Assembly: GCF_001425265.1 (NCBI RefSeq)
Contig: NZ_LMEC01000026.1
Location: 589,718 to 653,717 of the forward strand
Direction of reading: 5' to 3'
Length of the DNA stretch: 64,000 bases
From: Massilia sp. Root418
Lineage (GTDB): Bacteria; Pseudomonadota; Gammaproteobacteria; Burkholderiales; Burkholderiaceae_D
The notes under the pieces were generated by a model. That model made no database searches and was not told the DNA's origin. It was given only the letters and a program-made list of their open reading frames with translations. The translations under genes were made by a program, and so were the position numbers. The number at the start of each line of letters is the position of its first letter. Within the stretch, counting starts at the first letter, position 1. Positions 9,389-17,909 of this stretch are shown here, one piece after another.

Positions 9389-9766
9389 TCAAGCCCGTTC
9401 CGATATTTCGATCAGGTTCCGGTCCGGGTCCCGCAGGTAGATCGAGCGGATTGGCCAGTTGGCGCCCGTGCGCGCCACCGGCCCCTCCTCGATCGGCACC
9501 GCCAGCTGCGCGAGCCGTGCGATCACCTCGTCCAGGGGAATGGACGCGATAAAGCACAGGTCCAGCGAACCGGGCGTGGGCTGCGCCGCTTTCGGCAGGA
9601 ACTCCTTGCCGTATTCATGCAGGTTGATCTTCTGCACACCGTACTTGAACGCTACGCGGCCGGCGCCGAACGCCTCAAGCTGCATGCCCAGCACCCGCGT
9701 ATAAAAATCAATGCAGCGCTCGCGGTCGCGCGTGGTCAGCACCAGGTGATCCAGGCGGTCTATCAT
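9389..9766 (-). CDS. VOC superfamily (glyoxalase/dioxygenase fold) protein
   Basis: This is a 125-residue single-domain protein of the vicinal oxygen chelate fold. Visible features are DHLVLTTRD at the start with a possible metal-ligand His7, FYTRVLGMQ in the first repeat, and YLRDPDRNLIEIS near the end with the conserved Glu. These are the hallmarks of small glyoxalase/bleomycin-resistance-like proteins; the substrate cannot be read from sequence. The start overlaps the stop of the upstream hydrolase by four bases, so it is the last gene of a three-gene leftward operon with that hydrolase and an MFS exporter. Confidence 0.85.
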   Translation of the reverse strand: MIDRLDHLVLTTRDRERCIDFYTRVLGMQLEAFGAGRVAFKYGVQKINLHEYGKEFLPKAAQPTPGSLDLCFIASIPLDEVIARLAQLAVPIEEGPVARTGANWPIRSIYLRDPDRNLIEISERA

Positions 9767-10539
9767 TTTTCCTCCAGCTCCTTCAAGAATGCCGCCACGG
9801 CACGCAGCACCGCCTCCGGCTGCTCCAGGTGCGGCGTGTGGCCGCAGTCCGGCAGCATGGCCGTGCGCGCGCGCGGCGCCTGCGCCGCAATGGCGTCGAG
9901 CTGCGCCACCGTGCCATACTGGTCCCCGCTGCCTTGCAGCGCCAGTACAGGGCGCGTTACCGATGGCAGCAGGTACTCAATATTCCAGCGGCCGAATGCC
10001 GGGCGCAGCCAGGTATCGGCCCAGGCGCCGAAAATCTGGTCCGTCTTGGCACCGTGGTAGCGAGACAGGCCGCGCAGCTTGCCCGCATCATACGCGGCGC
10101 GTGCCTCGCGGATGCCCGCCAGGGTCACATCCTCCACGAACACATGCGCCGCCTCGGTCACCACGCCGGCCAGGCCTGGCGGCTGGTCCGCAGCATGAAT
10201 CAGCGCGATGCTGCCGCCGTCCGAGTGGCCCAGCACCACGTAGGGCCGGCCGCCAAGCAGCGCCAGCACCTGGGGCAACTCTTCCAGCGCGTAACGGTGC
10301 AGGTAGTGCACACTGCGGCCGGCGGCCAGCGGGACCGACTGGCCATAGCCGCGCCGATCGTAGACCAGTCCTTCGCAGCCCGCCTGCGCGCACAGGCGCG
10401 CTGAAAAGTCCTTCCACATCGCAGCACAGCCCAGCCCCTCATGCAGGAACACCAGTACAGGCTTGCCCGCCGCGCCGCCGTGCCCCCCGATCCATTCGTA
10501 ATACAGCTGGCCGCCCTCGGCCAGTTCCAGCAGTGCCAT
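9763..10539 (-). CDS. Alpha/beta hydrolase
   Basis: The 258-residue product has the alpha/beta hydrolase fold. FLHEGLG forms the oxyanion region near residue 31, GHSDGG carries the nucleophile S106, and DCGHTPHLEQP near residue 230 carries the catalytic histidine. No signal peptide is present, so it should be cytoplasmic. It follows the MFS transporter by 24 bases and overlaps the VOC gene by four, which makes an operon of exporter, hydrolase and VOC enzyme. Such sets often deal with small toxic or xenobiotic molecules, but that is context only and the substrate is unknown. Confidence 0.85.
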   Translation of the reverse strand: MALLELAEGGQLYYEWIGGHGGAAGKPVLVFLHEGLGCAAMWKDFSARLCAQAGCEGLVYDRRGYGQSVPLAAGRSVHYLHRYALEELPQVLALLGGRPYVVLGHSDGGSIALIHAADQPPGLAGVVTEAAHVFVEDVTLAGIREARAAYDAGKLRGLSRYHGAKTDQIFGAWADTWLRPAFGRWNIEYLLPSVTRPVLALQGSGDQYGTVAQLDAIAAQAPRARTAMLPDCGHTPHLEQPEAVLRAVAAFLKELEEK

Positions 10540-10563
10540 CTTGTTCTCCCGTACCGTTCCAGC

Positions 10564-11856
10564 CTACAGATTACACTGCTGTTGCGTGCGCCGGCGCAGC
10601 AGCGGCAGCGCGTACAGCAGCAGGCAGCCGCCGGCCAGCATCATCGCGCGCGGCACCCCGGCCAGTTCAGCCATCCCACCCCACAACAGGCTGCCACCGG
10701 TCTGACCGAGCGCCATCGCCATCAGATACACCGACAGCGTTCGCGCCCGCAGCTCGCTGGGAAAGGAGAGCTGCGCCGTACTGTTCAGCGTTGTCACCAT
10801 GGTGGACCAGGCCACCCCGCCCATGGCGGACATGGCCATCAGCAGCGCCCAGGCCTTCACGTGGGGCAGCGCCAGCAACATGGCCCCGAAGACGGCCACC
10901 GCACCCGCCAGCAGATGGCGGCGTTCGCACCGTGCACGCAGCTCCGGCAGCACAAAGGCAGCCAGCACCGCACCAACGCCGACGCACGCCATCAGCGTGC
11001 CGAACGCCCCCGCCTCGCGGTGCAGCACGTCGCGCACGAACAGCGGCAGCAGCGCGGTATAGGCAATGGCGGCGCTAAATATGCACACCGTGTGGCGCAG
11101 CAGCCGTCGATACGCGGCCGAACCGAAGGCCGCCTGCAGTCCCGCGCGGAAGCCCTGCCAGCTGACGCCGCCGGCGGGCGCCGGCCCTGGTGCCCGTCCG
11201 CCCTGCGGTCGCCCTGCGCCATCCCCGCTGCGCATCCAGTTCAGGTACACCAGCAGCAGCCCGCCAAAGGACAGCGCGTTAAACAGAAACAGCGGCGCGG
11301 CCCCCACCCACAGGAACAGCACGCCGCCCAGCGCAGGGCCGGCGGTGGCGGCGACATTGAAACTCAGGTTATTCAGCGAAGCGGCCGCTTCAACTTCGTC
11401 AGGCTGCACCAGCCCGGACATGGCGGCCTGCCACGCCGGCCACATGAAGGCGGAGCCGGTTCCCATCATGAAAGTCAGCGCCAGCACGGCGGCGGGCGAT
11501 GCCGTGCCGATGCCCGCCAGTGCCGCCATGCCTGCCGCAGCCAGCGCCATGAAGACGTTCACGCAGAACAGCAGCCTGGGTCGCGGCACCGCATCCGCCA
11601 CCACGCCGGCCAGCAGGCCGAAGGCCAGCATGGGCGCATAGCTCGCCGCAGGCACCAGCGCCGAGGTGTGCGCCGCCGGTGAAATGGACGCCACCAGCCA
11701 GGCAGAGGCGAAAGTCTGGGTCCAGGTCCCAAGGTTGGACAGCAGGTTGGCCAACCAGAGCTGGCGGTAGCGCCGGTGGCGCAGCGGCTGCAGCATGGGG
11801 ACCTTGCGGCGCGCCGGCGGCGCGGACGGCATTGCGAGCGGTGTGTTCTTATGCAT
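10564..11856 (-). CDS. MFS transporter (MFS_3/EntS-type exporter)
   Basis: The product has about 430 residues and alternating hydrophobic segments consistent with 12 membrane helices. The N-terminal RRYRQLWLANLLSNLGTW segment is typical of the MFS_3 group of exporters related to EntS. The motif between helices 2 and 3 is weak (LLAGVVADAVPRPRL). The ATG at 11856 is chosen tentatively; the frame is open to 11907 and no start has a clear ribosome site. It is divergent from the citrate synthase-like gene (72-base gap) and heads the operon with the hydrolase and VOC genes. The substrate is unknown. Confidence 0.8.
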   Translation of the reverse strand: MHKNTPLAMPSAPPARRKVPMLQPLRHRRYRQLWLANLLSNLGTWTQTFASAWLVASISPAAHTSALVPAASYAPMLAFGLLAGVVADAVPRPRLLFCVNVFMALAAAGMAALAGIGTASPAAVLALTFMMGTGSAFMWPAWQAAMSGLVQPDEVEAAASLNNLSFNVAATAGPALGGVLFLWVGAAPLFLFNALSFGGLLLVYLNWMRSGDGAGRPQGGRAPGPAPAGGVSWQGFRAGLQAAFGSAAYRRLLRHTVCIFSAAIAYTALLPLFVRDVLHREAGAFGTLMACVGVGAVLAAFVLPELRARCERRHLLAGAVAVFGAMLLALPHVKAWALLMAMSAMGGVAWSTMVTTLNSTAQLSFPSELRARTLSVYLMAMALGQTGGSLLWGGMAELAGVPRAMMLAGGCLLLYALPLLRRRTQQQCNL

Positions 11857-11928
11857 ACAATGAGTGTAGGTGGCGCGCGAAAACGGCGTCAATCTTGACT
11901 CCGGCAATCAACATAAATAAAGCTGCGC

Positions 11929-13098
11929 ATGAAAAAAGAGCTCTCGTCCAGGGAAGCGGCGGCCATACTGGGCGTATCGCCTGCCACCTTGTACGCCTAT
12001 GTCAGCCGGGGCCTGCTCAGCTCCATCGCCGATGGCAAGACGCGCAGCAAGCGGTATGCGCACGAGGAGGTGCTGCGCCTTGCCGCGCGCAAGGCCGACG
12101 GCAAGCGCGCCGGCCATGCGGTCGCCGCCGCCATGAGCTGGGGCGTGCCGGTGCTGGAGTCGCGCATTTCACTGATCGCCGATGGCAAGCTGTTTTACCG
12201 TGGCCACGACAGCGCCGGGCTGGCGGCCTGCGCCACGCTGGAGCAGACCGCCGCCATCCTGTGGGAGCAGGCAGGCGCCCCCGCTACGCTGCCACCGCTG
12301 CCGGTGCTCCCGCCTGCCGCCGCCGCGCTGGCGCGCGCCATGCCGCCGCTGGAACGCGCGATGGCATTCCTGCCTGTGCTGGCGGCGCAATCGGCGCAAT
12401 CGGTGCAATCGCTGCAATCGGGACAACCCGTGCAAGCGGAGCAGCCTGCACAGCTGATGCGCATGCTGGCCGGCCTGCTGCTCGGCGCGGACATCACACA
12501 GGCGCCATTGCACGAACAGGTGGCGCGGGCATGGAAGTTGGGCGGCGCGGGCAAGGACCTGCTGCGTGCCGCGCTGGTGCTGATGGCGGACCATGAGCTA
12601 AACACATCGGCGTTCACGGTGCGCTGCGTGGCCTCCACCGGGGCGGCGCTGCCGGCCGTGCTGTGCGCGGGCCTGGCAGCGCTGTCCGGCCGCGAACATG
12701 GGGGCCATTATCTGATGGCGAAAGAGGTGATCCTGGCACAAATGGAAGGCACGGCGGCGGGCGGCTTGCAGCCCATGCGCCCGGGCTTCGGCCATCCGCT
12801 CTATCCCAACGGCGACCCGCGCGCCAAGGTGCTGCTGGACATGATACGGCCTTTGCCGCAAGCCGCAGGCGTGCTCGCGGTGGCGGCCAGGGCAGCCCGC
12901 ACCGCTGGCGCCGAACCGAATTCGGACTTCGCACTGGCGGCGCTGGAATTGGCGCTGGACCTGCCGCAGCACAGCGGCATCGTCATCTTCGCGCTGGCGC
13001 GTTCCGCCGGCTGGCTCGCGCACGCTGCAGAACAGGTGGCAGATGGCGGCATGATACGGCCGCGCGCCCGCTACGTCGGCGAGTTCCGCGCACCTTAG
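11929..13098 (+). CDS. Citrate synthase family protein with N-terminal helix-turn-helix domain
   Basis: The first 60 residues form a MerR/excisionase-like helix-turn-helix (SSREAAAILGVSPATLYAYV), followed by a citrate synthase-type domain. Candidate catalytic residues line up as H257 (GREHGG), H289 (GFGHPLYPNGDPR) and D333 (NSDF), so the active site looks intact. This architecture is known in Burkholderiales but its physiological reaction is not settled; it may be a citrate or methylcitrate-type synthase or a DNA-binding sensor of such metabolites. A Gln/Ser repeat (AQSAQSVQSLQS, about residues 151-162) encoded by near-identical 9-base units sits in a linker. This is not the housekeeping gltA, which lacks the HTH and is longer. 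Confidence 0.85.
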   Translation: MKKELSSREAAAILGVSPATLYAYVSRGLLSSIADGKTRSKRYAHEEVLRLAARKADGKRAGHAVAAAMSWGVPVLESRISLIADGKLFYRGHDSAGLAACATLEQTAAILWEQAGAPATLPPLPVLPPAAAALARAMPPLERAMAFLPVLAAQSAQSVQSLQSGQPVQAEQPAQLMRMLAGLLLGADITQAPLHEQVARAWKLGGAGKDLLRAALVLMADHELNTSAFTVRCVASTGAALPAVLCAGLAALSGREHGGHYLMAKEVILAQMEGTAAGGLQPMRPGFGHPLYPNGDPRAKVLLDMIRPLPQAAGVLAVAARAARTAGAEPNSDFALAALELALDLPQHSGIVIFALARSAGWLAHAAEQVADGGMIRPRARYVGEFRAP

Positions 13099-13101
13099 CG
13101 G

Positions 13102-13905
13102 TCAGCCGCGCTTGCGTTCCCCGGCCTGGTTCCGCTGCGCGAACTCCAGCTCCTCGTACAGCGCCAGGAATTCCTGCGACAGCTTGTGACGGCTGTCCAG
13201 GTGGATCATCGGCAGGCAGCGCTCGTGCGACTCGCGCACCTTGATGGAGCTCGACAGCTTGTTCTGCAGCACCGGCAAGCCCTCCGCCAGCAGCTCGTCG
13301 ACCATGCGCTGCGGCAGGTTGGCGCGCGGCTGGAACTGGTTCACGATAATGCCCTCGATCTCCAGCGCGGGATTGTGGTCCGCCTTGATCTCGCGGACGT
13401 TGTTCATCAAGGTGTACAAGGCCTGGCGCGAAAAATCGTCGCAGTCGAACGGGATCAGACAGGTGTCCGCCGCGATCAGCGCCGACTGCGTGAAGAAGTT
13501 GTAGGCCGGAGGCGTGTCGATGATGATCTCGTCAAACTCCTTGGACAGCTCGTTGAGCGCGTCGCGCAGCTTGTAGATTTTGTGGCGCGACTCCAGCTTC
13601 GACTGCAGTTCGCCGATCTCCGGATGCGAGGGCATCAGCCACAAGTTCTCGAAGCTCGTCTCATGCACGTAGCCGCGCGCAGACAGCGAGAACACCATGA
13701 AGTTCAGGGTCTGCTCGAAATACCCCGCCACCGTCGGTTCGATTTCCTTGGCCGCGTCACCCAGCAGATAGCGGCTCGAATTGCACTGCGGGTCGATATC
13801 GATCAGCAGCGTCTTCTTGCCATGGTAGGCCGCAATCGCGGCGAGATTCACGGCGATGGTCGATTTCCCGACGCCGCCCTTCTGGTTGAATATCACACGT
13901 TTCAT
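13102..13905 (-). CDS. ParA/MinD-family ATPase (orphan)
   Basis: This 268-residue cytoplasmic ATPase has the deviant Walker A motif KGGVGKST with the signature lysine (residues 9-16) at the very start, a Walker A' segment (LLIDIDPQCNSS) and a switch region (IIIDTPPAY). It is similar to chromosomal ParA proteins. The ATG at 13905 is preceded by GGAG at five bases; the 13 residues encoded upstream of it are not conserved-looking. No parB or parS-like gene lies next to it, so a role in chromosome, plasmid or protein positioning cannot be assigned. It ends four bases from the convergent citrate synthase-like gene. Confidence 0.88.
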   Translation of the reverse strand: MKRVIFNQKGGVGKSTIAVNLAAIAAYHGKKTLLIDIDPQCNSSRYLLGDAAKEIEPTVAGYFEQTLNFMVFSLSARGYVHETSFENLWLMPSHPEIGELQSKLESRHKIYKLRDALNELSKEFDEIIIDTPPAYNFFTQSALIAADTCLIPFDCDDFSRQALYTLMNNVREIKADHNPALEIEGIIVNQFQPRANLPQRMVDELLAEGLPVLQNKLSSSIKVRESHERCLPMIHLDSRHKLSQEFLALYEELEFAQRNQAGERKRG

Positions 13906-13946
13906 GCCTGCTCCGTACGTTGGGTATGCGAGGGGATGAAACAATT

Positions 13947-14633
13947 TTAGCAGATTGCCAACTCGAACCTGTAGCCTACGCCATACACCGACTGCAAACA
14001 GTCGGCTGCGGCCGGCCGCGCGGCCAGCTTGCGGCGGATATTCTTGATGTGGGAGTCGACGGTGCGGTCGCTGATGTCGCGCTGGTCCTCGTGTGCCACG
14101 TCCAGCAGCTGCTGGCGCGAATACACCCGCTCCGGATGCTCAATAAGCTCGGCCAGCAGGCGGAACTCCACCGGCGTGAGCGCCAGCGGTACGCCGGCCA
14201 GCAGCACGCGCATGCAGGTCCGGTCCACCGCGAACAGCGGCGCCGCCTGTACCATCGCCCCGGACGCGCGCCGCAGCTGGGCGCGCACCCGCGCCACCAC
14301 CTCGCGCGGGCTGAAGGGCTTGCAGACGTAATCGTCCGCCCCGGCCTCCAGGCCCAGGAGCCGGTCCACCTCGTCCACCCGCGCGGTCAGCATGATGATG
14401 GGCACTTGCAGAAAGCGCCGCGCCGCCTGGCACAGCGCCAGGCCGTCCATCCCCGGCAGCATCAAGTCCAGCAGCACCAGGTCCACCGGCGTGGCGCGCA
14501 GGAACGCCAGCGCCTGCGCTCCGTCCGCGATGCACGTGGCGCGGCAGCCGCTGGCGTGCAGGTAGTCCGCCAGCAGCGCCGCAATCTTGACGTCGTCCTC
14601 CACCACCAGCACGTGGGCGTTTTCCATGCTCAT
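13947..14633 (-). CDS. OmpR-family response regulator, BaeR-like
   Basis: This DNA-binding response regulator has 228 residues. The receiver domain (1-120) carries acidic residues at 13-14, the phosphorylatable D56 (LVLLDLMLPGMDG) and the CKPFSPRE lysine; the winged-helix domain (about 130-228) ends in SVYGVGYRF. The start overlaps the stop of the upstream kinase gene (ATGA), so kinase and regulator are co-translated. Sequence and partner resemble the BaeSR envelope-stress system, but target genes are not visible. An alternative start at Met3 (14627) is equally good. Confidence 0.88.
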   Translation of the reverse strand: MSMENAHVLVVEDDVKIAALLADYLHASGCRATCIADGAQALAFLRATPVDLVLLDLMLPGMDGLALCQAARRFLQVPIIMLTARVDEVDRLLGLEAGADDYVCKPFSPREVVARVRAQLRRASGAMVQAAPLFAVDRTCMRVLLAGVPLALTPVEFRLLAELIEHPERVYSRQQLLDVAHEDQRDISDRTVDSHIKNIRRKLAARPAAADCLQSVYGVGYRFELAIC

Positions 14634-16099
14634 TGATGCTCCTTGCCTGCCAGCGGCAAGCGCAGGCGGATGCGCAAGCCGCCCAGGGCGGACGGTTGCG
14701 CCACGATCTCGCCGCCGTGCGCGGCCACCAGCGCCTTGCAGATCGACAGCCCCAGTCCGCTGCCCCCGCGTTCCCGCGTGCGCGCGCGGTCCACGCGATA
14801 CAGCCGCTCGAACAGGCGCGCATACGCGCCGGGCGGCACGCCGGGCGCACTGTCATCCAAGGCCAGTTCGGCGTGGCCGTCGCGTGCCGACAGCGCCAGG
14901 GCGATGCGGCCGCCGGCGTCCGTATAGCGCACGCTGTTCTCCAGCAGATTGATCATCACTTGTTCCAGGCGGCCCGCGTCGGCCCGTACCGGCACCGGCT
15001 GGTGGCCCAGCGTCCAGGCCAGTTCCAGTCCCGCAGCGGCCGCGCGCGGGCGGTAGCGCTCCAGCAGCGGCGCCAGCAAGCCGCGCCAATCCAGTTCGCG
15101 CAGTTCGCAGTGCAGGTCGCCCGCGTCGGCCAGCGCCAGCTGGTGCAGGTCGTCCACCAGCTTGGTCAGGCGCAGCACTTCACCGTGCAGGGATTCCAGC
15201 GCGCCGGGATCGGCTTTGCGGATGCCGTCCAGCAGTGCTTCAATTTCGCCGCGTATCACCGTCAGCGGCGTGCGCAGTTCATGCGACACGTCGGCCATGA
15301 CCTGGCGGCGCTGCTGCTCGTTGCGTTCCAGTTCCTGCGCCATGGCGTTCACGTGCAGCGCCAGTTCGCCCAGCTCGTCGCGGCTCAGCACTGGGGCGCG
15401 CGCCGAAAACTCGCCCAGCGCCAGCCGCGCCGTCACGCCGTGCACGGCCACCACAGGCCGCAGCAGATGGCGCGCCAGGGCCGCCGCCAGCGCCACGGCA
15501 ACCAACAGCAAGGCGCCGGCCAGCAGCAGGATGTCGCGCACCTGCGTGCGCAAGAAGCCGGCCGCGCTGGTGTTGGCGCCGCTGGCCTGGCGCAGCTGCA
15601 GCAAATGCACCCGGCCCACTTCGCGCCCGTCCACCATGATGGGGCGCTGGATGCCGGGCGGCGGATCGCGCGGACCAATCACGGAACGGCCTTCCTCATC
15701 CAGCACGGACAGTCGGCGCGCGAACGCCATCGGATCGCGCATCGGGCCTTCGCGCGGCGGCGGATCTCCCGGGCGCGGCGGGCCGTATCCATCGCGGCGC
15801 GGCGGCGGGCGGTGCTGGGGCGGCGCATCCGGTTCCATCATCAATTGCGGGGACATCTGGTCCAGCACATCTTTCATGGCGCGCGGCCGCCCGCGCAGCC
15901 AGTCGAAACTGCCCTCGCGCTTGTAGCGCTCCGCCAGCAGGCCGCTGACCTGCTCCAGGTCCTGCGCCTGCATTTCGTTCAGATAGGCGATAAAGCCGCG
16001 CTGCAGGTTGGCGCTGGTCAGCCACGCCATGGTGCCGATGCACAGGATGACGATGGCGCTGACCGCGAGCGCGATCTTGCGAGCGATGGTCAGCCGCAT
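14630..16099 (-). CDS. Sensor histidine kinase, BaeS-like
   Basis: The 489-residue membrane kinase has an N-terminal membrane helix (about 10-30), a periplasmic sensor region that is Pro/Arg-rich around residues 90-125, and a second membrane helix near 190-210. A HAMP segment, a HisKA domain with H273 (DVSHELRTPL) and an ATPase domain (NLLENSVRYTD, GGSGLGLSICKAL) follow. The opening GFIAYLNEMQAQDLEQ region resembles the BaeS sensor domain. It is transcribed first in the two-gene unit and diverges from a di-haem peroxidase-like gene, a plausible but unproven target. The signal sensed is unknown. Confidence 0.88.
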   Translation of the reverse strand: MRLTIARKIALAVSAIVILCIGTMAWLTSANLQRGFIAYLNEMQAQDLEQVSGLLAERYKREGSFDWLRGRPRAMKDVLDQMSPQLMMEPDAPPQHRPPPRRDGYGPPRPGDPPPREGPMRDPMAFARRLSVLDEEGRSVIGPRDPPPGIQRPIMVDGREVGRVHLLQLRQASGANTSAAGFLRTQVRDILLLAGALLLVAVALAAALARHLLRPVVAVHGVTARLALGEFSARAPVLSRDELGELALHVNAMAQELERNEQQRRQVMADVSHELRTPLTVIRGEIEALLDGIRKADPGALESLHGEVLRLTKLVDDLHQLALADAGDLHCELRELDWRGLLAPLLERYRPRAAAAGLELAWTLGHQPVPVRADAGRLEQVMINLLENSVRYTDAGGRIALALSARDGHAELALDDSAPGVPPGAYARLFERLYRVDRARTRERGGSGLGLSICKALVAAHGGEIVAQPSALGGLRIRLRLPLAGKEHQ

Positions 16100-16276
16100 G
16101 CGCGATACCTGGACGGAAGGTGGAGTGGGTTCATCCCGCCATCATACCCGCCGAATGTGCAGCAATTGTGGATGTGGCGGTTTTCCCACGGCGGCCCATT
16201 GCGCAGCACCGCCTCCATTTTTCCTCCACATTGCGGCGCCACGATGGGGCCATCAGAACAAGACAAGGAGTACACC

Positions 16277-17887
16277 ATGCGTGCAACCATCCGCTTCGCC
16301 GCCACCGCACTGGCCGCATCGCTCGCCGCCTGCGGCGGCAGCGGAGAACAAGCCGCCGGCACCGCCGCACCGCAGTTGCTGGCGGCCGGCGGCGCCAGTT
16401 CCGCAGCAACAGCAGCAGCAGCCCCCCCTGCCGCCGACGCTGCCGCCGGCACGCCCGCCACCGCCACCGCCACCGCCATCAACGGCACCACCGGCACCGC
16501 CGGCACCGGCGCCATCACCACTGTCTCATCAGCCACCGTCTCGCGCGCCGCGCTGGGCGTTCCTGCGCCGGCCGCGCCTGTCCCGCAGGCCAACCCGGAC
16601 GGCGCCTCGCTTACCGTCAGCCGGGCAGGCTTCATCGACATGGCCAATCCCTTCTTTACGCCCATGGGCAACGGCCGCAGCTGCGCCAGCTGCCACAGCG
16701 AGAACGCCGGATGGAGCGTAACGCCGCGCGGCCTGGCCCAGCGCTTCGAGCAAAGCCAGGGCGCGGATCCGGTATTCCGCCTGGTGGACGGCGCCAACGC
16801 CCCCACCGCCGCCGTGGCCACGCTGGACCAGAAGCGCCTTGCCTACAGCATGCTGCTGACCAAGGGCTTGATCCGCGTCGGCATGGCTATGCCAGCGAAC
16901 GCCGAGTTCACGCTGCTGCGTGCGGAAGATCCCTACAACTTCGCCAGCGCGCGCGAACTGTCGCTGTTCCGCCGCCCGCTGCCCTCCGCCAACCTGGCCT
17001 TCCTCAGCAGTGTGATGTGGGACGCGCGCGAAAGCCAGCCGGGCGCCAGCATCGACAGCGGCCTGCTGGCGCAAGCCGGCGACGCCGTGCGCGGCCACGC
17101 CGAAGCCGTCCAGCAGCTGAGCGCCGCCAGCCAGCGCGCCATCGTCGATTTCGAAAGCGGCCTGTTTGCCACACAGTCCACCAGCACGGTGGCGGGCAGC
17201 CTGCTGGAGAACGGCGCCAGCGGCGGCCCGCAAGCGTTGGCCGCCACCCAGTTCTACCCTGGCATTAACGACCTGGCTGGCGACTCGCGCACGCAAGCGC
17301 CCTTCAACCGCAATGTGATGACGATGTTCGGCGCCTGGCGCAACCTCGCAGCCCCGCCACCGCCGCCACGGCCCGGCCAGCGCAATCCGGCGCCTGCGCC
17401 CACCGCCGCCAGCCTGGCGCGTGCCTCCATCGCGCGCGGCGAGGCCCTGTTCAACAACCGGCCTTTCAATATCACGCAAGTGGCTGGCTTTCCGCAGACC
17501 GGCACCCAGCCGCAGCGCGGCAGCTGCGCCAGCTGCCACAACGCCCCCAACGCCGGCAGCCATTCATCGCCGCTGCTGCTCGACATCGGCGTGGCCGACG
17601 GCCGCTTCCGCACGCCGGATATGCCGCTCTACACGCTGCGCAATAACGCCACCGGCGCCATCACGGCCACCACCGATCCCGGCCTGGCGATGCTGACCGG
17701 CCGCTGGCGCGATGTGGGCAGGATGAAAGTGCCGGTGCTGCGCAACCTCAGCGCCCGCGCGCCTTACTTCCATAACGGCTCGCAGGCCGACCTGCAAGGC
17801 GTGGTGCGCTTCTACGACCGCCGCTTCCAGATCGGCCTGACGCCGCAGGAAGTGGCCGACCTCACGGCATTCCTGAAGGCGCTATAG
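16277..17887 (+). CDS. Di-haem cytochrome c peroxidase-like lipoprotein (MauG/CcpA family)
   Basis: The 536-residue product is a predicted lipoprotein (lipobox LAAC at residue 19) with two CxxCH haem c motifs, C136-H140 and C417-H421. This places it in the bacterial di-haem peroxidase/MauG group in the periplasm. Residues 20-100 form an Ala/Thr/Gly-rich low-complexity linker. The start is supported by AAGGAG six bases upstream; the frame is open far upstream but only as antisense of the kinase. With 536 residues it is longer than classical CcpA (about 330), like other large members with an extended N-terminal part. Whether it reduces peroxide or modifies a substrate is not deducible. Confidence 0.85.
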   Translation: MRATIRFAATALAASLAACGGSGEQAAGTAAPQLLAAGGASSAATAAAAPPAADAAAGTPATATATAINGTTGTAGTGAITTVSSATVSRAALGVPAPAAPVPQANPDGASLTVSRAGFIDMANPFFTPMGNGRSCASCHSENAGWSVTPRGLAQRFEQSQGADPVFRLVDGANAPTAAVATLDQKRLAYSMLLTKGLIRVGMAMPANAEFTLLRAEDPYNFASARELSLFRRPLPSANLAFLSSVMWDARESQPGASIDSGLLAQAGDAVRGHAEAVQQLSAASQRAIVDFESGLFATQSTSTVAGSLLENGASGGPQALAATQFYPGINDLAGDSRTQAPFNRNVMTMFGAWRNLAAPPPPPRPGQRNPAPAPTAASLARASIARGEALFNNRPFNITQVAGFPQTGTQPQRGSCASCHNAPNAGSHSSPLLLDIGVADGRFRTPDMPLYTLRNNATGAITATTDPGLAMLTGRWRDVGRMKVPVLRNLSARAPYFHNGSQADLQGVVRFYDRRFQIGLTPQEVADLTAFLKAL

Positions 17888-17909
17888 CGGCGCACGCGCT
17901 GCGGCGCGC

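Noticed and set aside
14633..16276. Upstream extension of the di-haem peroxidase frame
   Set aside because: It runs antisense to the kinase; the lipoprotein signal and AAGGAG site at 16277 mark the true start.
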